64,000 bases of DNA from JANWXD01 sp037446115 (GTDB taxonomy: Bacteria; Acidobacteriota; Terriglobia; Bryobacterales; Bryobacteraceae), in assembly GCA_037446115.1 (NCBI GenBank), contig JBBIJF010000005.1:1-64000 (forward strand). Direction: 5' to 3'. The number at the start of each line of letters is the position of its first letter. Within the stretch, counting starts at the first letter, position 1. Below the pieces are notes generated by a model, which was not told where the DNA came from, did no database searches, and saw nothing but the letters and a program-made list of their open reading frames with translations. A program made the translations under genes and the position numbers. This document shows positions 17,188 to 25,177 of this stretch, one piece after another.

Positions 17188-18797
17188 CAAGCGGGACGCC
17201 GGCGCGACTGAAGGCGAAGCAGCCAGCCGCCCGCCGCCAGCGCCGGGAGAAGCACCAGGAGCCAGCCCGCCGCACCGCTCGCCGGCGGCGCCAACAGGAG
17301 CGCACTGCAACCGCCGGGTGCGGGAGCACAGGCACCGGTGGAAACCAGCAGCTTGGCCGTCATGGGGTCCCCTGCGGCTCCGATGTCGCAAACGGAGGCC
17401 TTGCCGCTCGAGGCAGGATTCGAAGAATTGTCGAAGCGGCGGTTATTCGAAGATCCGGGGAACAGATCACCGGAATCGCCGCGATTGGCGTTGTTGTCCA
17501 GATCGCGGCGGCCGTCGGCCTCCATCAGCTCGACGCCCTGATTGTTTTCGTCGGCGTTCACACGGTTGTTCGCCAGCCCGGCATTGACCACCGTCTCGTT
17601 GATCTTGAGGATGGCCAGACCCGCGGTGGGCAGGTTCGAATCGAACAGGACTCTTTGCACGTTGTAGACCAAATAGTACTGCGTGGGGGAGACGCGAATC
17701 TGAAATGCTGCGGCGTTGTCCTCAAAGCGCCGGATACTGGCCGGGTTGAGGTCGGAAGTCACTTCGGTGGGATTGAGCCAGCCCAGAAACGCCTTCGACC
17801 AGGCGGACATATGGACGGGCCGCGCCGGGGACCGGCCGTCGCCGCCGTAGGAGCCGCTTGCCATGAGATCCCAGTTACCCAGGCCGGCGGAGTCGCCATT
17901 GCCGGGATCGGTGTCATAGAGGTCGGGCAGACCGAAGGCGTGTCCGAACTCGTGGCAGAAGACTCCGATCTCGATCATAGTGGACCCGTCACAACTGGTG
18001 GCGGGCATGATGACGTAATCATCCACCTGGATGAAGCCGCCGCCGTGGCGTGCGTCGTTGGTCTGGAAGGCTCCGCCGCCCCAGCCGGAGAGGACGAAAC
18101 GGTGCGACCAGATGTTGTTATTGCCCCCGCACTCGCCGCCCTGCTCGGGATGAACGAAAGCAACAAAGTCCACAAAGCCGTCGTCATCGCCGGAGTTGGG
18201 GATGCCGTCGGGGCCGTCGTTGTCATAGCTCGCGAAGTTCACGGCGGTATCGTGGGCCGTCAGGGTTTCCCGGAGAAAGTCCGCCACACGAGAGGCGTTG
18301 CATAAGCCGTTGCAGCCTGCGGGCCCTTCGTAGAAGGTGTCGTTCTGCGCCAGGGTCCGCCAAGGCGTTACCATCCCGTTCACCGTGAAAGCTCCGTAGG
18401 AGATCTCGCGGTAGTAGTCGGCCATGGTTCCGGTCGGCCACGGTCCGTCGAACAGCTGGCGCTGGAGATTAGCGGGCGGGTACGGATCGGCGCCGGTGTT
18501 GCGGAACTTGGCCAGGAGCACGGGGACCGACTTGACCCCGGAGACGGCCACGCCGCCGCGGGCTGCGGCGGCATCGGCGGTCATTTCGCCCCGGCGGACC
18601 GCGGCGCGATTTTCCTGAATCTGGCGCACCAGACGGAGGAAGGCGCGCGCCGGTGGAACGTTGCGCGGGCCGGCGAGCCAGTTGACGAACGAGGCCGGCC
18701 ACGGCTGTCCGAGCCGGGGCGGCTGGGTGGCGTGCAAGGAGTTCGCCAGGGCCGCCAGCAACATGGTTCGAACCACGTGCCTGCGGGAAAGGGGCAT
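17187..18797 (-). CDS. M6-family secreted metalloprotease with C-terminal anchor
   Basis: This 536-residue protein has an N-terminal signal (about residues 8-24) and the M6 (immune inhibitor A-like) zinc site HEFGHAFGLPD, with ligands His282, His286 and probably Asp292, and catalytic Glu283. A DDDGFVDF segment and several Asn/Asp-rich loops suggest Ca2+ sites. The last 30 residues are a hydrophobic helix followed by an Arg-rich tail (RLQSRRRPA), as in C-terminally sorted surface proteases. It would act outside the inner membrane. The 5' region folds into a perfect hairpin that includes the ribosome-binding site (18798-18821). The Lgt-like gene follows with a one-base overlap. Confidence 0.88.
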   Translation of the reverse strand: MPLSRRHVVRTMLLAALANSLHATQPPRLGQPWPASFVNWLAGPRNVPPARAFLRLVRQIQENRAAVRRGEMTADAAAARGGVAVSGVKSVPVLLAKFRNTGADPYPPANLQRQLFDGPWPTGTMADYYREISYGAFTVNGMVTPWRTLAQNDTFYEGPAGCNGLCNASRVADFLRETLTAHDTAVNFASYDNDGPDGIPNSGDDDGFVDFVAFVHPEQGGECGGNNNIWSHRFVLSGWGGGAFQTNDARHGGGFIQVDDYVIMPATSCDGSTMIEIGVFCHEFGHAFGLPDLYDTDPGNGDSAGLGNWDLMASGSYGGDGRSPARPVHMSAWSKAFLGWLNPTEVTSDLNPASIRRFEDNAAAFQIRVSPTQYYLVYNVQRVLFDSNLPTAGLAILKINETVVNAGLANNRVNADENNQGVELMEADGRRDLDNNANRGDSGDLFPGSSNNRRFDNSSNPASSGKASVCDIGAAGDPMTAKLLVSTGACAPAPGGCSALLLAPPASGAAGWLLVLLPALAAGGWLLRLQSRRRPA

Positions 18798-18821
18798 GGG
18801 CGACCCCTCCGTGGGTCGCCC
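18798..18821 (-). promoter_or_regulatory. Hairpin masking the M6 protease ribosome-binding site
   Basis: On the minus strand, GGGCGACCC pairs perfectly with GGGTCGCCC around a six-base loop (ACGGAG). The second arm ends directly at the ATG (18797). The only good Shine-Dalgarno, GGAGGGG, lies in the loop and second arm, 8 bases from the ATG. A 9-bp GC-rich stem should hinder ribosome binding unless opened. Confidence 0.55.
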
Positions 18822-18905
18822 TAGTCTACCATAGAGCCGTTTCCGTGGCTCAACAGGCGCGCAAGACTGTGCTTCGGACGAGCCGCGCCGGCCGGCAATG
18901 CCCGG

Positions 18906-20414
18906 CTACAGGGGCGTGGCTCCGTCCTCGCAGGAGAAGGTGCCGGAGGCGACGCCGCCGGTGCAAGGAATCACCTCGGCGCACTCGTCGAATTGCTGAT
19001 TGAGGTTGCTGAGGGCGGAGGCGAGCTCAGCCGCCGTGCAGCCGCACGAGTTGGAGCCGGAAGCGAGCTGTTCGTTGGCACAGGCGTGAATGGCGGCCGC
19101 GCTCCGTCCGGCCACACAAGCGGGGTAGGCAAAGGCCTGGCACACGTCATCATCCGTACCCAGGATTTTGTCGGGGCCGGAGCGCCGGGTGCAGACGGAG
19201 GCGCCGGCTGCGGGTGCAGCAACATCCTGCAAGCCCGCCGGGGTGTAGCCCTGCTGCGAGAAGAACAGATTGAGTCCGAGCGTCATCGCCTGCCCGGACA
19301 GCACGCCGCCACCCTGCCCGCGGGATCCGGCGCCGATACGGTCGGGGATCGGCGGACCCGCGATCGAGTCGAAGAGTACATCACTGTTGAGGCGCAGCGT
19401 TCCGGGTCGCCCGCCTGCCGGAAGATAGTCCACCAGAGTCTGGAGATTTTTGACGGTGACCGAATTTCCAGGCTGCCCGATGGTGGTGGCGTTGGGGGAC
19501 GTGCCGCCGGCGAAAGCGTCGAGGCCGCCGCAGGCCTGGGCTCCGGCGATCAATCCGCAGCCGGAGCCGCCCGGCACACAGCCGGCCTCCGAAGGCTGGA
19601 AGGGGCACGGAGCGGTGGCCACGCTGTTCGGTGCGCCGTAGGCGCCCTGGGTCAAGGTGCAGCACAGTGATCCGGGCGCATTCCCGCAGGCGGATGCGGG
19701 AAGCCGCGGGGTTGGAATCGAAGTCGCTGCGGCCGCGGGTGCATTTTCCGCCACGGTCAGAGGTACGGCGCCGCCGCCGTCGCCGCAGTCCACGGGAAGA
19801 CCGCCGGCGTCCACGACGCGCAGGTCCGCCGCGACGTAGATCTGTGAGCCTGGGGGATTGTTGGCGTGGGCCAGCGCCTTGCCGCAATAGGTTACCGTAG
19901 CGGTGGCGCAGGCGTCCGGCCGCGCCGTGTAGCAGGCGTGGATCTCGTCGGAGGTTCCCGAGGCGGGCACGGCGTCTTGAAACTTACAAAAGCCCGCGGC
20001 GAGATCACAGCGGTCGGGGAAGCAGTCGGCGTCGCTCGTGCAGGGGAGGTTGCGATGGCCGCGTACGATGAGCACGTCGGCTGCGGCGCACTCCAGCTGC
20101 GGTGTTGCCGAGCAGGAGCCCGCATGCTCCGCGGTGCTGCAATCGGCATCGCTTTCGCAGCGGCGGCCGGCAAACGGCCCGCTGGTGCACACTCTCAGGG
20201 CTGGGTTGATACTGAGGTGAACGGTCCGCCCCGGTTGGATATCCCAGTGCAGGGTCTGCCCGGTGGACGGGTCGTGAAACACGAAACCGTCTGCGCCCGG
20301 GCACCAGCCATTGTCGTTGTCCGCCGCCAGTGCGCCGCTTCCCACCCGCTGCGCCACTGCCGGACTGAAGCCGAGCAGGACCGCGATCATCGTCACCGCC
20401 AACCGATTGTGCAT
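18906..20414 (-). CDS. Cys-rich secreted protein of unknown function
   Basis: This 502-residue protein has a clear signal peptide (MHNRLAVTMIAVLLGFSPAVAQ) and many Cys, Gly and Pro residues. Two short repeats of the type RRCESDADC and LPCTSDADC (about residues 84-125) match a Cys motif common in secreted proteins of Myxococcota and relatives. The middle is Gly/Ala-rich and the C-terminal 100 residues hold further Cys pairs. Disulfides or metal binding outside the cell are likely. No membrane anchor or catalytic motif is visible. CAGGAGG precedes the ATG. It ends 108 bases before the M6 protease start on the same strand and may be its transcript neighbour. Confidence 0.65.
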   Translation of the reverse strand: MHNRLAVTMIAVLLGFSPAVAQRVGSGALAADNDNGWCPGADGFVFHDPSTGQTLHWDIQPGRTVHLSINPALRVCTSGPFAGRRCESDADCSTAEHAGSCSATPQLECAAADVLIVRGHRNLPCTSDADCFPDRCDLAAGFCKFQDAVPASGTSDEIHACYTARPDACATATVTYCGKALAHANNPPGSQIYVAADLRVVDAGGLPVDCGDGGGAVPLTVAENAPAAAATSIPTPRLPASACGNAPGSLCCTLTQGAYGAPNSVATAPCPFQPSEAGCVPGGSGCGLIAGAQACGGLDAFAGGTSPNATTIGQPGNSVTVKNLQTLVDYLPAGGRPGTLRLNSDVLFDSIAGPPIPDRIGAGSRGQGGGVLSGQAMTLGLNLFFSQQGYTPAGLQDVAAPAAGASVCTRRSGPDKILGTDDDVCQAFAYPACVAGRSAAAIHACANEQLASGSNSCGCTAAELASALSNLNQQFDECAEVIPCTGGVASGTFSCEDGATPL

Positions 20415-20624
20415 GCCGAAATCCTCCTGTGATCCGGATTGGCGTCACGGCCGCCATGTGCCGGGCCGCGCCGCTTGAATTGTGTATCGGCGCCCCCGAG
20501 GCCGGGGCGGACTGGGGCGGTTACCTGCCCAGCGGGCACTTTTTGGCGGACGCCGCCGCGTGGTTTTTCCCGAGAAATCCCTGAGAACCTGGCGAGGTCG
20601 CGGCACCTTACTCAATGGAGAGCG

Positions 20625-21218
20625 ATGCAGGCCGACACCGAGCCGGTAGTTCAGTTTGAACGGGGGATTCTGGCGCCCTTGCAGGCGCTGCTGGTGGTTT
20701 GTGCCGTGGCATTTCTGGCCGAAGGGATGTGGTTGTGGCTGGCCTTTTCGGCGGCGGGTCTGTTCTATCTCGGGACGATCGGCGCCCGGTTGCATCCTTT
20801 ACAGTCCGCTCGGGATCTTGCGGCCGGACCGTGGAGCAATCCCGTGGCGCGTCTGGAACAACGGCTGCTTGCCGGGCCCGTCCAGCGTGCGCTTCTCCGC
20901 AAAGCGTGCGCCCGCGTGGGAATTCTCGCCGGCTCTGGGGCGGGCCTGATCACGCTGTTTGGGCTTCACTGGAGCTGGTTGCCGGCCGCCGTGTTGGCCG
21001 CCGGAGTTGCGTATGGCGGCGGCGCCATACTCGCGTGGCTGTTCTGTGGAGTTCCGGCGACCGGCGGCGGTGCGGGTCCGTACAAGTGGCGGGCGTCCAC
21101 GCCGGGGGCCTGCGGGAGGGCTTCGGTCAAAGGATCCTCGGGGGCCGCGGAGAGACGGGACGCTCAAGCTGCGTCCGAGACGCGCGTCCCAATCTTACTT
21201 TCAGACACAGACATCTGA
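20625..21218 (+). CDS. Membrane protein of unknown function
   Basis: This 197-residue product has two hydrophobic pairs: about residues 17-47, and about 98-145 after a short soluble stretch. A Gly/Ser/Ala-rich, charged tail follows. I chose ATG 20625 (GGAG five bases before); the frame upstream to 20439 reads as non-coding. It lies 54 bases before the Rieske gene on the same strand and may be the first gene of the respiratory operon, but its sequence shows no haem, Fe-S or quinone motif. No family recognised. Confidence 0.55.
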   Translation: MQADTEPVVQFERGILAPLQALLVVCAVAFLAEGMWLWLAFSAAGLFYLGTIGARLHPLQSARDLAAGPWSNPVARLEQRLLAGPVQRALLRKACARVGILAGSGAGLITLFGLHWSWLPAAVLAAGVAYGGGAILAWLFCGVPATGGGAGPYKWRASTPGACGRASVKGSSGAAERRDAQAASETRVPILLSDTDI

Positions 21219-21272
21219 TTATCCTTGACAAGCGTCGTGTGTGTGGACTAGTGTTTTAAGTTGAGCACGCCG

Positions 21273-21704
21273 ATGGCCGATGACCGGCGCAGTCTGATCC
21301 GGTGGCTTTTGGGCGGAGGTTTCACCGCCTCCGTACTCTCGTTTCTGTATCCTGCCATCCGATTCATGAATCCGCCGCGCATTCCCGAGGCGGCGGTGAA
21401 CGAAGTGAGCGCGGGCAAGGCCGACGAGCTCAAGCCGAACACGGCGAAGATCGTACGGTTCGGCAGCCGTCCCGTGCTGCTCATCCGGGTCGGCGAGGAG
21501 GAGTGGAAGGCGTTCGGGGCCGTGTGCACCCATCTGAATTGCACCGTGCAATACCGCCCGGACGGCCACGACATCTGGTGCGCGTGTCATAACGGCATCT
21601 ACGACCTCAACGGTCGCGTGATTGCGGGGCCGCCGCCGCGCCCGCTGGAAGAATACGCGGTGCGGATTCGCGACGGGGAGATCGTGATCGCGCGCCGCGC
21701 CTGA
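21273..21704 (+). CDS. Rieske 2Fe-2S subunit of a quinol-oxidising complex
   Basis: This 143-residue protein has a twin-arginine start (DDRRSLIRWLLGG), one membrane helix and a Rieske domain. The cluster motifs are CTHLNC (ligands Cys85, His87; Cys90 for the disulfide) and CACHNG (Cys103, His106 as ligands; Cys105 for the disulfide). In high-potential Rieske proteins the second motif is CPCHGS; here the Ser is Gly, while the following Tyr is kept. That exchange is known to lower the midpoint potential, so a menaquinol-linked complex is likely. It takes electrons from quinol at the Qo site of the cytochrome b encoded 9 bases downstream. A TTG at 21261 is an alternative start. Confidence 0.92.
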   Translation: MADDRRSLIRWLLGGGFTASVLSFLYPAIRFMNPPRIPEAAVNEVSAGKADELKPNTAKIVRFGSRPVLLIRVGEEEWKAFGAVCTHLNCTVQYRPDGHDIWCACHNGIYDLNGRVIAGPPPRPLEEYAVRIRDGEIVIARRA

Positions 21705-21713
21705 GGGAGGAAG

Positions 21714-22808
21714 ATGCTTTCAGTCGAGACACGGCAGCGCGCGGCAAGCTGGCTGGACGAACGCCTCGGGCTGACGGCGATCGGCGAGTTTCTCCGCCAC
21801 AAGGCCGTGCCGGTGCACTCGGCCACGATCTGGTATTACTTCGGGGGCATCACGCTGTTCCTGTTTGTGATCCAGGTGCTCACGGGCATCCTGTTGCTGC
21901 TTTATTACCGCCCGACCCCGACGGAGGCCTTCGAAAGCGTGCAGTTCATCATGACGCGGGTGGAGTTCGGCTGGCTGGTGCGCTCGATCCACAGCTGGGC
22001 GGCGAACCTGATGATCCTGACCGCCTTTATCCACATGTTCAGCGTCGTGTTCCTGCATGCCTATCGGCGCCCGCGGGAGCTGACCTGGCTGAGCGGCATC
22101 GTCCTGCTGGGTCTGGCGCTGGCGTTCGGTTTCAGCGGATACCTGCTGCCGTGGAACACGGTGGCCTATTTTGCTACGAAGGTCGGCACGGACATCGCAG
22201 CCAGCCTGCCCGGCATCGGCCCGCCATTGGCCCGCTTTTTGCGCGGGGGAGACGAAGTGGGCGGTGCGACCCTCACGCGGTTTTTCGGATTTCACGTGGC
22301 GGTGCTGCCGGGGCTCACCACGCTGGTGCTGCTGGTCCACCTCGCTCTGGTGCAAAAGCACGGCATCAGCGTACCGCCGAAGGTCGAGCAAGAGTCCCGC
22401 CGCCGCGGCGTGCCCATCCCGCAAATGCCGTTCTTTCCCAACTTTTTTCTCCGGGAGCTGATGGCTTGGTACGGGGCTCTGGGTGTGCTGGGCTCGCTGG
22501 CGGCCATTTTCCCCTGGGAACTCGGCGTCAAGGCCGACCCTTTTGCACCGGCGCCGGCGGGCATCCGGCCGGAGTGGTATTTCCTGGCGGAGTTCTACAC
22601 GCTGAAACTGCTGCCGAGCCATGTGTGGATTTTTGAAGGCGAACTGCTGGCTCTGATCGGATTTACGCTGCTGGCGGTGTTTTGGGCGCTGCTGCCGTTT
22701 TGGGCCACGAACCGGCAGGGCGAGATTCGTACGCGGCTCGTCACAGGGGCGGGCGTGGCGTTGCTGGCCTACCTGTCCACCTTCTCGGCGTTAGGGTACT
22801 GGCGATGA
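21714..22808 (+). CDS. b6-type cytochrome b with fused subunit-IV-like C-terminus
   Basis: This 364-residue membrane protein carries the two haem b ligand pairs His93/His107 and His194/His209. The second pair is separated by 14 residues, the b6 spacing, not 13 as in mitochondrial-type cytochrome b, and the following VQKHGISVPP resembles the b6 loop. The Qo-site motif PEWY is at 286-289 in the C-terminal part, which equals subunit IV fused on. About eight helices are expected. With the Rieske protein it would oxidise quinol and pump charge. GGGAGGAAG precedes the ATG. The stop overlaps the next cytochrome start by four bases (ATGA). Confidence 0.93.
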   Translation: MLSVETRQRAASWLDERLGLTAIGEFLRHKAVPVHSATIWYYFGGITLFLFVIQVLTGILLLLYYRPTPTEAFESVQFIMTRVEFGWLVRSIHSWAANLMILTAFIHMFSVVFLHAYRRPRELTWLSGIVLLGLALAFGFSGYLLPWNTVAYFATKVGTDIAASLPGIGPPLARFLRGGDEVGGATLTRFFGFHVAVLPGLTTLVLLVHLALVQKHGISVPPKVEQESRRRGVPIPQMPFFPNFFLRELMAWYGALGVLGSLAAIFPWELGVKADPFAPAPAGIRPEWYFLAEFYTLKLLPSHVWIFEGELLALIGFTLLAVFWALLPFWATNRQGEIRTRLVTGAGVALLAYLSTFSALGYWR

Positions 22809-24040
22809 GACGGGCCTTGGCAGTCGCGGCGGCGGCAGGTTGGCTGCTCGAAGCCGCCGCGCGGGACACGTGCCTGGAGTGCCACGCCGTTCTCGAGGGG
22901 GCACTGCAACGCCCGGCGGTGCTCTACAAGGCGGATGTGCACGCGCGTCACGGCTTCGGCTGCGCCGCCTGCCACGGAGGCGATCCCTCGACCGACGACC
23001 CCAAGCTCTCCATGAGCCCGGCACGCGGCTTTCGCGGGAAGATCGCGCGCACGGCCATTGCGAAGCTGTGCGCGCACTGCCACAGTGACGCCTCGCTGAT
23101 GCACAAGTACAACCCGCGGCAGCGCGTGGACCAGTACGCGCAATACGTCACCAGCGTGCACGGCCAGCGCATCGCTCAGGGTGACGCGGCCGCGGCCACC
23201 TGCACGGACTGCCACAGCGTACACGACATCCGCAACGTCAAGGACTCGCGCGCGCCGGTCCATCCGCTGCGGCTGCCGGAGACCTGCGCCCACTGCCACG
23301 CCGATGCCCAGCGCATGGCCCGGTACGGGATTCCGACGGACCAATTTGCGAAATACCGCCGCAGCGTGCATTGGGAGGCGCTGGCCGAGCGCGGCGACCT
23401 TTCGGCTCCGAGCTGCGCCTCCTGTCACGGCAACCACGGCGCCACACCGCCCGGGGTCGCCTCTGTGACCGCCGTGTGCGGCACCTGCCACGTACTGCTC
23501 GAAGAGCTGTTCAACAAGAGCCCGCACCAGCCTGTGTTTGCGAGCATGGGGATGGCGGGATGCATTGTCTGTCACGGCAACCACGAGGTTATGCGGCCGT
23601 CACCGGCGATGCTGGCGGGAGAAAAATCGGTCTGCGCCCAGTGCCACGACCCGGATTCGAGCGGCGCCAAGGCGGGGGCGGAGATGGCGCGGCTGATTAA
23701 CCAGCTGCGGGCGTCGCTGGAGCGCTCGAGCGCCATGCTGGAACGCGCCGCGCGATCGGGCATGGAGGTGTCCGAAGCTCAGATCCGGCAGCAGGAAGCG
23801 CAGGAAGCGCTTGTCAAGGCCCGCGTGGCCGTACACGCCTTCCGGCTGGAGGCGGTGCGCGAGCCGGTGGAAGCCGGTCTGAAGATCACGGCAGAGAGCT
23901 ACCGGGCGGGGGTTGCAGCCCTGGAAGAACGCAACCGGCGCCGCATCGGCCTGGCGGTGTCCCTGGTGACGATTCTGGTGACGATGACCGGGTTGTGGAT
24001 GGCGATCCGCGCCATCGAAAAGCCGGTCGGGGGCTCCTAG
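22805..24040 (+). CDS. Membrane-anchored multihaem cytochrome c (nine CxxCH)
   Basis: This 411-residue protein has a signal peptide (MRRALAVAAAAGWLLEAA) and nine haem c sites: CLECH, CAACH, CAHCH, CTDCH, CAHCH, CASCH, CGTCH, CIVCH and CAQCH, all in the first 290 residues. A long helical segment follows, then one C-terminal membrane helix (about 381-402) that anchors it to the periplasmic face. It belongs with NapC/NrfH-like and octahaem-type multihaem proteins but I cannot name a subfamily. Its ATG overlaps the cytochrome b stop (ATGA), so it is a stoichiometric partner and probably stands in for cytochrome c1 or f. Confidence 0.9.
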   Translation: MRRALAVAAAAGWLLEAAARDTCLECHAVLEGALQRPAVLYKADVHARHGFGCAACHGGDPSTDDPKLSMSPARGFRGKIARTAIAKLCAHCHSDASLMHKYNPRQRVDQYAQYVTSVHGQRIAQGDAAAATCTDCHSVHDIRNVKDSRAPVHPLRLPETCAHCHADAQRMARYGIPTDQFAKYRRSVHWEALAERGDLSAPSCASCHGNHGATPPGVASVTAVCGTCHVLLEELFNKSPHQPVFASMGMAGCIVCHGNHEVMRPSPAMLAGEKSVCAQCHDPDSSGAKAGAEMARLINQLRASLERSSAMLERAARSGMEVSEAQIRQQEAQEALVKARVAVHAFRLEAVREPVEAGLKITAESYRAGVAALEERNRRRIGLAVSLVTILVTMTGLWMAIRAIEKPVGGS

Positions 24041-24049
24041 GAGGCAGCC

Positions 24050-25156
24050 ATGCGAATTGCACTCGTTTTGTGGCCGCTGGCCGCCGCCGTGGCTTTTCCG
24101 GGCGAGCTAGAACCGCTGTCCAGTGCCGAGATCTGCGGCCGCTGCCACCGTTCGATCCTGGAAGCCTGGAAGACGTCGGCGCACGCCCGGGCGATGGAAA
24201 GCGCGCTGTTTCAGGATGTGCTGGAGATGGCGGAAGCCGAGTTCGGCGCGGGCGTTCGCAAGGAGTGCCTCGGCTGTCACGCGCCGCTCGCGGTGCATCT
24301 CGGGGACTGGAAGCTGCGGCAGAAGATCAGCTGGGAAGGGGTGACGTGCGACTACTGCCATTCCGTGCACGAAGTCTGGGAGGCGGGGCCCAATCCGAAA
24401 GTCCGCGCCGAGTTCTCACTGGTCAAGACCGGGCCCATCAAGGACGCGGCGGCGCCGGTGCACGGGACCCTCTTCTCGGCGGTGCACAGCTCGTCGCGCC
24501 TGTGCGCGCCGTGCCATCAGTATCGCAACGCTGCCGGCCTGGACGTGCTGAACACCTACGCCGAGTGGAAGGCCTCCGACTACGCCCGGCGCGGCGTCGA
24601 GTGCCAGTCCTGCCATATGTTCCGGGTGGCGGGCGACGTCGTGGATCCACGCATCCGCCGCTCGAACCTGGCCAAAGTGAATCTCCACCAGATGCCCGGA
24701 AGCCACTCCATCGAACAGCTCAATAAGACGATTCGCGCCAGGCTGGCGAGCACGCGCGAGGGCAACCTTCTGAAGCTCACGACGGTCGTATCCAACGTCG
24801 CGGCCGGCCACTACGTGCCGACGGGCTCGCCGCTGCGGCAGCTCGTGCTGGAGTTGCGCGTGGACGCCTACGACGGGCGGCGTTTCCAGGAGCGGCGCGT
24901 CTACCGGCGCGTGGTGGCCGACGCTTCGGGCAACGAGATTGACCGGGAGTATCTGGCGTTCCTCAAAGGGGCCCGGGTGGTGGCGGACACGCGGCTGGCG
25001 CCCGGGGAGTCGCGAACGGAGACCTTCGCTTTCCCCTTGCCTGCCGGGGTACAGGCCCAGGTGACGGCCACGCTGTGGTATTACTATTCGCCGCTGGCGC
25101 GGACGGAATCCCAGCGCCGCATCACGTTCCGCACGATCAGCCGGCTGGTGCGCTGA
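24050..25156 (+). CDS. Multihaem cytochrome c (five CxxCH), c554-like
   Basis: This 368-residue exported protein has a short signal peptide and five haem c sites: CGRCH, CLGCH, CDYCH, CAPCH and CQSCH. The first (CGRCHRSILEAWKTSAHARAM) and the overall order resemble the cytochrome c554-type multihaem family. The last 150 residues have no CxxCH and read as a beta-rich domain, perhaps for binding a partner. There is no membrane anchor. It starts 9 bases after the nine-site cytochrome with GGAGGCAGCC before the ATG, so it is the last gene of the Rieske/b operon and a likely soluble electron acceptor. CxxxxCH sites were not looked for. Confidence 0.88.
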   Translation: MRIALVLWPLAAAVAFPGELEPLSSAEICGRCHRSILEAWKTSAHARAMESALFQDVLEMAEAEFGAGVRKECLGCHAPLAVHLGDWKLRQKISWEGVTCDYCHSVHEVWEAGPNPKVRAEFSLVKTGPIKDAAAPVHGTLFSAVHSSSRLCAPCHQYRNAAGLDVLNTYAEWKASDYARRGVECQSCHMFRVAGDVVDPRIRRSNLAKVNLHQMPGSHSIEQLNKTIRARLASTREGNLLKLTTVVSNVAAGHYVPTGSPLRQLVLELRVDAYDGRRFQERRVYRRVVADASGNEIDREYLAFLKGARVVADTRLAPGESRTETFAFPLPAGVQAQVTATLWYYYSPLARTESQRRITFRTISRLVR

Positions 25157-25177
25157 GGCAGTCGGTCCCCGCAGAGG

